DNA of 64,000 bases from Candidatus Desulfovibrio trichonymphae (GTDB lineage: Bacteria; Desulfobacterota; Desulfovibrionia; Desulfovibrionales; Desulfovibrionaceae): NCBI RefSeq assembly GCF_002355955.1, contig NZ_AP017368.1, positions 1,200,001 through 1,264,000 of the forward strand, in the 5' to 3' direction. This document shows positions 46,150 through 55,059 of the stretch, in pieces. Numbering within the stretch: the stretch's first letter is position 1; the number at the start of each line of letters is the position of its first letter. The notes below the pieces were generated by a model. That model searched no databases and was not told where the DNA came from. It saw only the letters and a list, made by a program, of their open reading frames with translations. A program made the position numbers and the translations under genes.

Positions 46150-47655
46150 CTACGATGCCGTCGGTGGCGCGTGCGGCAAAAGCAGGCGTACCAGAGCCCC
46201 GCCGGCAGGCCCGTTTTCCAGTTCAATCAACCCACCGTGGCTGAGGATAATGGACTGTACAATAGGCAGGCCAAGGCCGGTGCCCGCGGCCTTGGTAGTA
46301 AAGAAGGGGTCAAGCAGTTGGGGCAGCGCTGCGGGGTCAAAGCCCGGCCCGGAATCCAGAAATTCCAGACGCACGCGGCCCAGGTTGTCCAGATCGGCCG
46401 TGATGCGCAGAAAGCCCAGCCCGTCTATGGCCTGCTGACCATTGACCAGTATGTTGTAAAAGGCCCTGTACAGTAAATCTTTGTCGCCACGCACAAAAAG
46501 CGCCGGCGCTATAGCGCGTTCCAGCGTCACGCCGTGGTGACACAGTTCCCCTTCCAGAAAAGCCAGAAGCTGATCCAAAACCAGATTGACGTCCACCATA
46601 TCCTGTTTGGGGCGGCGCGGTCTGGCGTAGTCCAGAAAGTCGTTGACTGTTTGGGACAGGCGCAGGGATTCGTCATAGATCGCCCCCAGAATGCGCGCAG
46701 TGGCCGCGTCGATCTTGTCCATGCGGTTTTGCAGAAGTTCTGCGCTTGAGCGGATGATGCCCAGAGGGTTGCGTATTTCGTGAGCTATGCTGGCTATCAC
46801 CCTGCCCATGCTTGCCAGTTTTTCATTGCTGTGCAGTTCAATTTCGAGCAGCCGGTTTTTCTGCATTCGGTCGGCCAGTACCCGTTCGGCACGGTGTATC
46901 AACATGAGCAGCAGTGTAAACAGCACTACCGAGGAGAGCAGACACATAACCACAATAATGCCCTGAAAGGCCAATACCTGCTCGTAGTCTCCGGTAATGT
47001 CCTGTGTCAGTTCCAATGCGCCCATGACCGGCGTTTGACGGCCTTCATCCAGTTCACCGCGTAACGGATAAAGCGCATGCAGCACAAAGGCGTTTTCACG
47101 TAGCGGCAGTCTGAACGGTGCCTGCCACGCCGGGATATCGGAAATAATTTGAGGTTTGGGCGTGTTTCCCGCCAGAACCTCATCAAGATTTGGCGGCGCA
47201 AGTCCGATCCTGCCCAGTTCTTCCGCGTCAGAAGAATAGGCCACGCGGTGCATAAAATCATAGATGCGCAGCCGTTTTACCGGCAGGCCCTGAATGACGG
47301 ATTGTACAACCTTGTCAAGACGCTCGTACTGTTCCAGCTGGCGTAGCGCAATGTGCCCGTGCGCCAAAACAGTGGGCAGGATGAAACGTCGGAACATCTG
47401 ATGATTGAGGTTAACGACCAGATAACGGATAAAATCTTCTTGGCGCGTCAGCAGTGTTTCGCGTGCCGAATTAGAAATAAAAAATGAAAGTCCAAGGGTT
47501 GTCAGCAAAATAACCAGCAGAGAGAACCACGAGAGGCTGCGGGCATAGCTCAAGGCCAAATCTTTACCTGTGTCAAGCATGCTTGCTGCGCCTTGATGAG
47601 GTTCCCGCCGGTCGGGGGAAGTGTCTTCCATGGCCGATTTGTTTTTAACGATCAT
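46150..47655 (-). CDS. Membrane sensor histidine kinase
   Basis: 501 residues. Two membrane segments (about 40-60 and 233-258) enclose a periplasmic sensor of ~170 residues without a recognised motif. A short linker without an obvious HAMP leads to the H-box IASIAHEIRNPLGIIRSSAE (phospho-His), then the N-box YNILVNGQQAIDGLG, FLDSGPGFDP and TTKAAGTGLGLPIVQSII. No response regulator is encoded nearby, so its partner lies elsewhere. It starts 3 bases after pgi on the same strand. Confidence 0.9.
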   Translation of the reverse strand: MIVKNKSAMEDTSPDRREPHQGAASMLDTGKDLALSYARSLSWFSLLVILLTTLGLSFFISNSARETLLTRQEDFIRYLVVNLNHQMFRRFILPTVLAHGHIALRQLEQYERLDKVVQSVIQGLPVKRLRIYDFMHRVAYSSDAEELGRIGLAPPNLDEVLAGNTPKPQIISDIPAWQAPFRLPLRENAFVLHALYPLRGELDEGRQTPVMGALELTQDITGDYEQVLAFQGIIVVMCLLSSVVLFTLLLMLIHRAERVLADRMQKNRLLEIELHSNEKLASMGRVIASIAHEIRNPLGIIRSSAELLQNRMDKIDAATARILGAIYDESLRLSQTVNDFLDYARPRRPKQDMVDVNLVLDQLLAFLEGELCHHGVTLERAIAPALFVRGDKDLLYRAFYNILVNGQQAIDGLGFLRITADLDNLGRVRLEFLDSGPGFDPAALPQLLDPFFTTKAAGTGLGLPIVQSIILSHGGLIELENGPAGGALVRLLLPHAPPTAS

Positions 47656-47658
47656 GGA

Positions 47659-48999
47659 CTAAAAATGCTGTTCTTTTTTTGCTGCAGACAGAAAGGCGAA
47701 CAGATCGGCTTCTTCCTGCAGGTATCCGGTTGCGCCAAGCCGGGCGTTTGCAAGGCGTTTACCGAGTTCTACCGCTGGCTGATCAAGGGGGTTGATGTCC
47801 ATGAGCCATCCGGTAAAAAGAGTTGCAGCTTCCAGAAGCATCATAAGCGCGCCGGCTGCCCTCGGGCTTGTATCATGCATTTCCAGATGGACAAGCGGTA
47901 CGCCGCTTTCAGAAAGAGCCATGCGCGTGCCGAGAGATTCCGCTTCGAGCAGGCTGCCGAAAGCCTTGCCGCGCAGCCAGGCCCACTGTTCAGGGAGATC
48001 CGTGCCGAAATTTCTGCCGGCGGCTTGAACGCGGCTTGTCAAAAAAAGGCACCCCTTGTTGCGCGGGCCATCCAGAAACATCTGGTTAACTGAGTGTTGG
48101 TCAGTCACGCCTGTTGCCGGAACAGGCATGGTTCCCATACTTTTTTTGCCGAGGCTTTCCGCCCAGAGTTGCGCGAACCACAGACCATATGCGGACCATG
48201 TGGGAATGTAGCAGAAGAAAACAAGCTGTGAGTATTGGTGAACTTCCAGCTCATGGGCCCAACAAGCAAGAGCAAAAGCGGGGTGTGAGCCGATGTTTGA
48301 CGGATTTTGCGTGAGCGGGCGGGCCACATCGGCCGCTCCGTCCAGCAGAGACTGCCAGTCAATGCCGAGAAAAGCCGCAGGTAAAAGACCGACCGCGGAG
48401 AGGGCGGAGTAACGCCCTCCCAGGCAATTCGGCACTTCCAGAGATATCAGGGCGTGGCGTAGCGCTTCTTCGCGCAGATAACCCTTTGTTTTATCGGTGA
48501 TTACGATCATCCTTTGCGTCCAGTTCCGACCGAAAGCTGTCTTAAGCCAGTCGCAGGCAAGAAAATATTGCGCCAGTGTCTCAATGGTGCCTCCGGATTT
48601 GCTGATGCACACCACCACTGTTTCCGCCGGGTTGAGTTTGCTGAGCCATGCGTCAAAGGTCTGCGCGCAGACATTGTCGGCAATCCACAGCCACGGGCCC
48701 TGATGCTCCGGCCCGTCCTGCCCCGGAGCAAAAGCGCGTTGTATGGCCCGCGCGCCAAGTGCCGAACCTCCTATGCCCAGCACGAGCATATGCTTGCAGA
48801 TTTTCAGACGGGGGAGCACAAGAGGCAATTCGACAACGAGTTTTTCCCGATAAGACATGGTCAGGAAGGGCAATGCGCCGGCAGCCGTTTCATAGGCAAG
48901 ACGTTGTGACAAGTCTGCCTGACGGGCCGCAACGGCGCGCGCGTTATTTTTGGACAGACGATGCGTGTATGCCTGGGACCATTCAAGAGTATGGGGCAT
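47659..48999 (-). CDS. pgi: Glucose-6-phosphate isomerase
   Basis: 446 residues, the shorter form of the family. Sugar-phosphate-binding motifs LVLGIGGSALGARAIQRAF and VVCISKSGGTIETLAQYF, then SLGKKSMGTMPVPATGVTDQ-HSVNQMF with the catalytic region, and a C-terminal LGKRLANARLGAT. It converts glucose-6-P and fructose-6-P. Note that glucokinase in this window is only a remnant, so glucose-6-P must come from another source. Confidence 0.93.
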   Translation of the reverse strand: MPHTLEWSQAYTHRLSKNNARAVAARQADLSQRLAYETAAGALPFLTMSYREKLVVELPLVLPRLKICKHMLVLGIGGSALGARAIQRAFAPGQDGPEHQGPWLWIADNVCAQTFDAWLSKLNPAETVVVCISKSGGTIETLAQYFLACDWLKTAFGRNWTQRMIVITDKTKGYLREEALRHALISLEVPNCLGGRYSALSAVGLLPAAFLGIDWQSLLDGAADVARPLTQNPSNIGSHPAFALACWAHELEVHQYSQLVFFCYIPTWSAYGLWFAQLWAESLGKKSMGTMPVPATGVTDQHSVNQMFLDGPRNKGCLFLTSRVQAAGRNFGTDLPEQWAWLRGKAFGSLLEAESLGTRMALSESGVPLVHLEMHDTSPRAAGALMMLLEAATLFTGWLMDINPLDQPAVELGKRLANARLGATGYLQEEADLFAFLSAAKKEQHF

Positions 49000-49054
49000 G
49001 TGATCCTCAGCAAGTTATGGCATTGGTTGTAAAACAACGCCACTGATCCGGGTT

Positions 49055-49885
49055 TTATGGGTTTGCGGGCCACAATTCCACAATATGGCCGATACTGACC
49101 TTGGCGTCCGGCGGAAGACTGAGTTCAAGCGTCTCTTTGTGGAGCGTGATTACTTTGGCTTCGCCCACTGGCCGGCTGTTCATCGTGAGCACTCTGCGCA
49201 ATGCTCCTTCGCGCGGCACTGTCCGGCCGTAACTGAGACAAAAGACACGCCATCCGTCAACAGCTTGAACGACACGTAAAATTTCAGAAAAACCCAGTTT
49301 TGCCAGCGTATTGAGATAAAGTTTGCCCCATATATAGGTGACAGTACAAAAAACAAGGGCCACAACACCGCAGAAAACGCCGGGCCAAACAGGCTTCAAT
49401 CCTGTCAGGCGCTGCGTTACAGACGCCGCGCCCGCACGTTGCGCCGCCATGTCCTCCCATACGATGACCATAAATTTTTGCGCACTTTTCGGGGACGCGC
49501 CCCTGAAGTGGATGAGCAAATCATGCTGACCCGGCAGAGCCGCGGCATCTACCTGAACAGAACCGCGCCACATGGCGCTGCCGAACCAGTAACTGGCAAA
49601 AAAACCGTCCAGAACAAAATGCAACGAAGGATCTTCCGGCATGATGCGAACCTGCACATCACTGTTGAACGGATTTTTATACGGCGACGGGCCGGAAAGC
49701 ATAAGGCTCTGTCCGGGAAGAAGTTCCAGAACGTCAGAGCCGACGCGTACGGAAGAATACAGGCCGTCAGCAAGACAAAACAGTGTTGCTGCGATAAAAA
49801 CAGCGCTGATCCGTCCGAAAAAACGCTGTCGCTTGCGGATTGCCTGACAGGTTTGCCAAAGAGTATTGTCGGAACATACAGCCAT
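49055..49885 (-). CDS. Membrane-anchored protein of unknown function
   Basis: 276 residues from ATG 49885; the frame opens at 49939. One membrane segment lies near residues 25-45 (ISAVFIAATLFCLADGLY) and a second near 170-190 (PGVFCGVVALVFCTVTYIWG), with a periplasmic domain of ~120 residues between them that begins VRVGSDVLELLPGQSLMLSG. The cytoplasmic end has several short beta strands. I do not recognise the family. It follows a small membrane protein gene after 107 bases. Confidence 0.65.
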   Translation of the reverse strand: MAVCSDNTLWQTCQAIRKRQRFFGRISAVFIAATLFCLADGLYSSVRVGSDVLELLPGQSLMLSGPSPYKNPFNSDVQVRIMPEDPSLHFVLDGFFASYWFGSAMWRGSVQVDAAALPGQHDLLIHFRGASPKSAQKFMVIVWEDMAAQRAGAASVTQRLTGLKPVWPGVFCGVVALVFCTVTYIWGKLYLNTLAKLGFSEILRVVQAVDGWRVFCLSYGRTVPREGALRRVLTMNSRPVGEAKVITLHKETLELSLPPDAKVSIGHIVELWPANP

Positions 49886-49992
49886 GCTGCAATATACATC
49901 CCCCTTCGCGCGGGGACAAACAAAAGATGATGCGAACAATCTGGACGCGGGGAGTTTGTGCGCGGAGAAAGGTGGTTTGCGCTGTTTCAGTG

Positions 49993-50301
49993 TCAGCGCG
50001 CGAGAACCTGCGTCCGTGAGGATTTAAGCACTCTCCAACGCACAAGGCTCGGACCCTGCCTCGGCAGATTAACAAGACTTTCCTGTTCTGCGGGGAAGCG
50101 TTTTTTAACAAAGCGCGTCAAAAGAAAGGCGGTGGTCCACAGCGGTATGGTAATGCTGAAAAACCATATGCAAAAAGCGATATCTGCCGACCACATCCCG
50201 CGTGCGGCCTGATGCATGCTGACAAACACGGCGACGAACATGAGCAGATTGGCGACGATGCGAATGAGCCCGATATAGAGAGATTGTTTGTAGCTGTTCA
50301 T
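49993..50301 (-). CDS. Small membrane protein of unknown function
   Basis: 102 residues from ATG 50301, preceded by a ggag site; the frame opens at 50340 but lacks a ribosome-binding site there. Two hydrophobic segments (IRIVANLLMFVAVFVSMHQA and AFCIWFFSITIPLWTTAFLL) are joined by a short loop, with a basic C-terminus (FVKKRFPAEQ...). Family unknown. The DUF4881-type lipoprotein gene lies upstream on the same strand behind a terminator. Confidence 0.6.
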   Translation of the reverse strand: MNSYKQSLYIGLIRIVANLLMFVAVFVSMHQAARGMWSADIAFCIWFFSITIPLWTTAFLLTRFVKKRFPAEQESLVNLPRQGPSLVRWRVLKSSRTQVLAR

Positions 50302-50340
50302 GGGAGTGTCTCCGAATATTCTACGGGAGCGCAAAAGCAA

Positions 50341-50374
50341 TCTGACCGGAGCAGATAAGGCCGCTCCGGTCAGA
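50341..50374 (-). terminator. Intrinsic terminator after the lipoprotein gene
   Basis: A perfect 12-base stem (TCTGACCGGAGC at 50341-50352 with 50363-50374) and 10-base loop, 15 bases after the stop of the lipoprotein gene. On the minus strand a TTGCTTTTG tract follows. Confidence 0.75.
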
Positions 50375-50389
50375 CAACAACGACAGAGT

Positions 50390-50968
50390 CTATCTCTTGA
50401 AGATATCTGTTTTTGAAACGTTCATCACACGTATGGCCTGTATTTTGTCGTCGTTATGATAGGCGACGCGCATTATATCTCCGGCCGTCCAGACTTCCGG
50501 CGACAGAAGCCGCTGGGGCTTAAAGGTTATAAGCGCTTTTAAATCAGACGCATAGATGGTGACTCTCCCTTTTTCCTCGTCTATCAACGGAAAAGTCTTG
50601 CCTGCCACTTTGGGGTGCTTGGAACCGATGTTCTTTTCCACATCAGTGAATTCCACAGTCATTTCTTTTGGGGCATTGGAAATCGGGTCAAAAATAACCA
50701 ACGACTTGTCCAGATTGATCTTCAGAAGGCCGCCCACTATGGGTTTGGGCCCCATTTCCTTTGCTTCGACAGGCAGCTTGTAGGTGATGACCGCGCCGGT
50801 ATAGCTGGGATTGGCGCTGTTGCGGTTTGCGTCCACCACAATGGTCATTGTTTTTGTTGCGGGGTCAAAGGCCACCGCGCGCCCCTGTTCCACGTCGCCG
50901 TTAAAATCACAGGCCGCGAGGGCAAAGGAGAAGGCCAGGACCGATATCAGCAATGTACGTATTTTCAT
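50390..50968 (-). CDS. Lipoprotein, DUF4881-type
   Basis: 192 residues. Leader MKIRTLLISVLAFSFALAAC ends in a lipobox, so the Cys at 20 is lipidated. The mature part is a beta-rich domain (TMTIVVDANRNSANPSYTGA, GGLLKINLDKSLVIFDP, DIMRVAYHNDDKIQAIRVMN) that I recall as a Desulfovibrio-type domain of unknown function. It starts 13 bases after the TauE/SafE gene, so it is in the same transcript and may support that transporter. Confidence 0.75.
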   Translation of the reverse strand: MKIRTLLISVLAFSFALAACDFNGDVEQGRAVAFDPATKTMTIVVDANRNSANPSYTGAVITYKLPVEAKEMGPKPIVGGLLKINLDKSLVIFDPISNAPKEMTVEFTDVEKNIGSKHPKVAGKTFPLIDEEKGRVTIYASDLKALITFKPQRLLSPEVWTAGDIMRVAYHNDDKIQAIRVMNVSKTDIFKR

Positions 50969-50981
50969 GGCTTGTCTCCTC

Positions 50982-52043
50982 CTAGTTGCCGGCTTTCTGT
51001 CGCTTGGCGGCGAGTTCAGCCTTGGCGCCCTGAACCATACGGGCGGCGATGTAGACGGAAATGGCGCTCACAAAGGCCAGTACCTCAATGGTAGCCAGCG
51101 TACCGAGCAGACCTGCGATTGAAGGCAATTCAGCTTGAAGCAGTTTGAGCAAAACAGACATCAGACAGCCCAGCACAGCGAGGCCGAAGACGATGCGTAT
51201 GCCGTAACCCTTGACGTATTTTGTGGCGACAACGCCGATCTGTGCGCCGATGGCGGCGCCGCACAGCATGATAATGGCCGCGACAAGCTCGGTGCGGCCC
51301 TTATAGGTATAGGAGGCGGCGCCGTAGAGGCCGGAAATGGCCACTTCAAAAAGGTCGGTTCCCACGGCGAGGTGCGTGGGGCAACCTATCAGATAGACCA
51401 GAGCTGGCATACGGATAAGACCTCCACCGATACCAAGAATGCCGGCCAGCCAGCCTGTGAAGAGACTTACAGTAATGGGCAGCCAGAACGAGCAGGTCAC
51501 GCCAGCCCGTTTGAAGTAAACCATGGGCGGAACGTGGATGGCCTGAAGCTTGGAGGCCCAATCAAGGCCTGTGGCGCCCTGTTCCAGCTCCTGATTTTTT
51601 GCCTTTGCCTCGCGTTCCTTTTGCTTGCGCTTGGCCACATCGTGAAAGACCAGCCAAGCGAGAAGGATCAACAGCACCACATAGAGCCAGCGTACCACTT
51701 TGTCCACCTGCCCAATCCGTTCAAGCCACATGACCATCTGCGCGCCTATTTCCACGCCCACAACGGTGCCCATAAGCATGACCAGGCCAAGCAGATAGTC
51801 AACATTGCCGAATTTGCCGTGACGCATGGTTGAAATCAAAGATTTGCCAGCCATTTGCGCCACGTCCGTGCCGATAGCAAAGGCCATGGGAAAGCCGAGA
51901 ATGTTAAGACCCGGAGTTACCATCCACGCACCGCCCAAACCAAAGAACCCGCCGATAATGCCGACGCCCAGCCCGAGAATGATCAAACCGGGCCAAAAAA
52001 TATTTACGCCGGAAATGGGCATCAACATATAAAGCCATTCCAT
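50982..52043 (-). CDS. TauE/SafE-family anion exporter
   Basis: 353 residues with about 8-9 membrane segments. Family repeats are visible: LGLGVGIIGGFFGLGGAWMV and LFTGWLAGILGIGGGLIRMP, each followed by GTD (FAIGTDVAQM, LAVGTDLFEV). A cytoplasmic Lys/Glu-rich loop (KRKQKEREAKAKNQELEQ) sits in the middle. Such proteins carry sulfite, sulfoacetate, taurine or similar anions; in a sulfate reducer a sulfur oxyanion is likely. It lies between two small envelope genes on one transcript. Confidence 0.85.
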   Translation of the reverse strand: MEWLYMLMPISGVNIFWPGLIILGLGVGIIGGFFGLGGAWMVTPGLNILGFPMAFAIGTDVAQMAGKSLISTMRHGKFGNVDYLLGLVMLMGTVVGVEIGAQMVMWLERIGQVDKVVRWLYVVLLILLAWLVFHDVAKRKQKEREAKAKNQELEQGATGLDWASKLQAIHVPPMVYFKRAGVTCSFWLPITVSLFTGWLAGILGIGGGLIRMPALVYLIGCPTHLAVGTDLFEVAISGLYGAASYTYKGRTELVAAIIMLCGAAIGAQIGVVATKYVKGYGIRIVFGLAVLGCLMSVLLKLLQAELPSIAGLLGTLATIEVLAFVSAISVYIAARMVQGAKAELAAKRQKAGN

Positions 52044-52064
52044 TAAGTATCTCCTTATTCTGGA

Positions 52065-52367
52065 TTATTTTTCCGCCAGTTCGCGGTGTTCGAGATCAAT
52101 ACCGATCTTGGTCATAAAAAAGTCAGCTATAAAGCCAAGGATGACGCCAAGAACGGGAATGCTGATCATTGTTACCATAGCGAAAAATAAATGGCTTGCG
52201 TTGTACATTTCCGCCCACATATACAAAATGCCGTCCACTTGGCGCGTATCGGCCACAATAACTACATCGGCCTTTTTCTCCGCCGCGAGGGCGATTGAAG
52301 GCATGAGCACGGGCAACAGCAGCGCGCAGCCCGTAATCCATAACCAAAGCCTGCGCATTCTTTTCAT
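52065..52367 (-). CDS. Small exported/membrane protein associated with the TauE exporter
   Basis: 100 residues from ATG 52367, five bases after a strong ggaggg site. A signal-like leader (LWLWITGCALLLPVLMPSIA) is followed by a short periplasmic part (DVVIVADTRQVDGILYMWAE) and a second membrane helix (ISIPVLGVILGFIADFFMTK). No catalytic motif. It is the first gene of the TauE operon, 21 bases upstream of it, and resembles small proteins that accompany TauE-type exporters in Desulfovibrio. Confidence 0.6.
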   Translation of the reverse strand: MKRMRRLWLWITGCALLLPVLMPSIALAAEKKADVVIVADTRQVDGILYMWAEMYNASHLFFAMVTMISIPVLGVILGFIADFFMTKIGIDLEHRELAEK

Positions 52368-52533
52368 GGTTCCCTCCATTAAGTTTTTTCGACAGTATTA
52401 TAGCAAGGCTTGTGCCATTGCGCGATTATCTTTGACAGAGAGACATTAATTGTAAAAAAGCAGTTGCAAAAAAAATGGCCCCAAAGTAGAGTTGTCGCTA
52501 TATTTGCGTGTTTTTTGCGCGACAGGAAACATT

Positions 52534-55059
52534 ATGCGTATTTTTTTGCCTGTTATTGCGGGAAATTCTTTAAAAACCGCTTCCCTTTTTGTCAATCGCA
52601 GCATACTCAGCCAGATGCTTCTGCTCGGTCTGCCTCTTCTGGCATTTGTGCTCTTGCTTCTTTTTTATACAAACGGCCGTATTGTCGAAAATATCGTCAA
52701 TCATACCGTGGCGCGCAATGCGCAGTTCCAAACGCGCATCATGGCTCTCGCTTTAGAGCAATTGCTCGCGGAAGCGCGCAATCACCTTTTGATTCTGGCT
52801 GCGGGCGCGCTTGATAAGCAGTCAATGGTGCGACGTCTCAAACTTCAGATACGTTCATCGAATTTTCATTACCGTGAAATCGCCTTCATCGGGCTTGCGC
52901 CTGAAAACAAATATCTTTTGCTGAACTACATGGGCGATATTATTACTGTGCCGCCGGATGTTACCATGCGCACGTTGTCCGGCCCTTTTCACAATGTCGG
53001 TTCCGCCAGACTTCCCGGCCGTGTAAACGTGGGGCAGCCCCTGGAAGTGAGCTATGCCTTTGTACCGGTCAGTAATTCTGTGCAGAGTTTAACTTTTCAC
53101 GTCCTGCGTTTTTCCACGCCTGTTCATGACGCGAAAGGGAATTTTCAAGGAGTGTTGGCGCTCTCGCTTGATCTGGCGGCCATGCGTGACGTTGTTTCCG
53201 CCTTTTCTTCCGATGGGGCCGCCGGAGATGGAAAAGAAAGCACCAATGTCCGCAGCCTTTTTTTTGACAGAGACGGCTGGATGCTCTTTCAGTCGGAAAA
53301 GCCGAATGTTGAGCAGCGTGAAACCCCTCTGAGCTCCGACACCGTACGGGCAGGCTTTCGTGGAGATTTTGGACGTCCTGGTTTCAGTCAGGCTTTTCGT
53401 CCTGCGCCGGATTATCTGAACTACTGGGATATGGTGATTAATGTACAAAACCGTCGTGTTGGCCGTATCTCTTTGCCGGAAACAGGTGCATTGTGGGGAG
53501 ACGGCCAGTTGCGGGTGGAGGGCGTAAATTATGTACCTGTCACAACCCCTGCCGACACTGATGACGAACGGAACGTCATAGGCGGCCTTGCCGTGTTGGA
53601 CAGCAGTTTTACGGCAACGCGCACCGGCACACAATTGTTCAGCGTCTATGCCTTCTGTTTTTTTGGAGGAATGTTGCTTTTGGGCATATGCCTGGCCAGA
53701 ATTACCCGTGCAGCCGACAAACAGTTGCATGCGCTCGCCGTCGAGCTGCAAAGCCGCAATGAACAAAACAGAGATGATCCGCTTGTTCTGCCCCTTCTGT
53801 TGCCGGCGCTGGAGAAGATAAAAGGAGCTTCCAACATTCTGCTGGAGCGGCTGCACGGGGCGATGGAGCATCGACTTTTCAGGCAGGCTGAAGCGACAGC
53901 GTTGTCTCAAAGGGAACCGGTTGAGGATCTCCCTGAGCCGGGAAATGTGCCATCCCATGGTCTGGTTGGTTTTTCCGCAGTGGTACAGAGTTTGAAAAGC
54001 CAGGTGCAGAAAGCGGCGCAAGTGAAAGCGGACGTGTTGATTGTGGGGGAAACCGGCACCGGCAAAGAGCTTGTTGCTGAAGCCATTCATCAAGCAAGCG
54101 AGCGAGCGGACGGGCCTTTTATCGCCATCAATTGCGGTGCACTGGATGAAGCCTTGTTGATGGACACGCTTTTTGGTCATGTTCAGGGCGCCTTTACTGA
54201 AGCCAAACACCCTAGGAAAGGCGCTTTTCTTGCAGCGGAGGGCGGCACGCTTTTGCTTGACGAAGTGGGCAATGCCACGCCGAAAGTGCAACAGGCTTTG
54301 TTGCGCACACTCGCCACAAGGCGGATACGTCCTTTGGGAGCTGATTACGACGTGCCTTTTGACACCAGAATTCTCGCGGCCACCAATGCGGAACTCACCG
54401 GAGAAAATACGGGCGGCACATTTCGCGAAGACCTGTATTACCGCCTTGCCGTTATTACCATTCGTACGCCGTCTCTGCGCAATCGCAAGGAAGACATCCC
54501 CGCGTTGCTGATGCATTTTCTGGCAGAAGCCGTCACTGCGAGAAGGCCGGGAATGTCGCGGACTATCCCGAAAATCAGCCGCGGCGCTCTGGCCCGGCTT
54601 ATGCGATACGACTGGCCCGGCAATGTGCGGGAGCTGAAAAATATCCTGACGAATGCCCTGACATTCTGTGAGAAAAATTTAATTCTTGCGGAAAATATTC
54701 CCATAGAATCTGGGGATGATGCGCCTGCAATGTCGCATGAAGGGGGGGAATGGTATGCGGACAAACCAGGTCTGGCTGCGGCGCAACGCGCACAGGACAA
54801 CGATTGGGGCAAGAAATTTGTGCAGCTCAATCCGCGTCAAAAAGAAATTTTGCCGCGCATCATGTCCTTGGGCAGCGTCAGTCGCCAGGAATATCGCGCT
54901 CTTGCTGGCGATAATATATCCGTACGCACGGCACTGTATGACCTGCAGGCTTTTGTCCGGCTTGGTATAGTGCGCAAGGAAGGGCGCGGCCCGGCTCTGC
55001 GGTACCTTGTTGTTTCTTCTGGCGACGCGCTGGATCGGGCAAAAGGGTATACAGTATGA
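52534..55059 (+). CDS. Membrane-bound sigma-54-dependent transcriptional activator
   Basis: 841 residues from ATG 52534 (aggaaac site). Two membrane segments (~27-47 and ~367-390) enclose a ~320-residue extracytoplasmic sensor of the Cache type (YREIAFIGLAPENKYLLLNY, LALSLDLAAM). The AAA+ domain has GETGTGKELVAEAIHQA (~505), GAFTEAKHPRKGAFLAAEGG, where the sigma-54 contact motif is GAFTEA rather than GAFTGA, LLLDEVGNATPKVQQALLRT, and the R-finger region FREDLYYRLAV. Instead of a Fis-type helix-turn-helix the C-terminus (~760-841) is a winged-helix-like domain. It overlaps the dikinase gene by 4 bases. Confidence 0.88.
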   Translation: MRIFLPVIAGNSLKTASLFVNRSILSQMLLLGLPLLAFVLLLLFYTNGRIVENIVNHTVARNAQFQTRIMALALEQLLAEARNHLLILAAGALDKQSMVRRLKLQIRSSNFHYREIAFIGLAPENKYLLLNYMGDIITVPPDVTMRTLSGPFHNVGSARLPGRVNVGQPLEVSYAFVPVSNSVQSLTFHVLRFSTPVHDAKGNFQGVLALSLDLAAMRDVVSAFSSDGAAGDGKESTNVRSLFFDRDGWMLFQSEKPNVEQRETPLSSDTVRAGFRGDFGRPGFSQAFRPAPDYLNYWDMVINVQNRRVGRISLPETGALWGDGQLRVEGVNYVPVTTPADTDDERNVIGGLAVLDSSFTATRTGTQLFSVYAFCFFGGMLLLGICLARITRAADKQLHALAVELQSRNEQNRDDPLVLPLLLPALEKIKGASNILLERLHGAMEHRLFRQAEATALSQREPVEDLPEPGNVPSHGLVGFSAVVQSLKSQVQKAAQVKADVLIVGETGTGKELVAEAIHQASERADGPFIAINCGALDEALLMDTLFGHVQGAFTEAKHPRKGAFLAAEGGTLLLDEVGNATPKVQQALLRTLATRRIRPLGADYDVPFDTRILAATNAELTGENTGGTFREDLYYRLAVITIRTPSLRNRKEDIPALLMHFLAEAVTARRPGMSRTIPKISRGALARLMRYDWPGNVRELKNILTNALTFCEKNLILAENIPIESGDDAPAMSHEGGEWYADKPGLAAAQRAQDNDWGKKFVQLNPRQKEILPRIMSLGSVSRQEYRALAGDNISVRTALYDLQAFVRLGIVRKEGRGPALRYLVVSSGDALDRAKGYTV

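Noticed and set aside
53089-54516. 475-codon minus-strand frame inside the sigma-54 activator gene
   Set aside because: It lies entirely antisense to the conserved AAA+ coding region and shows no recognisable protein.
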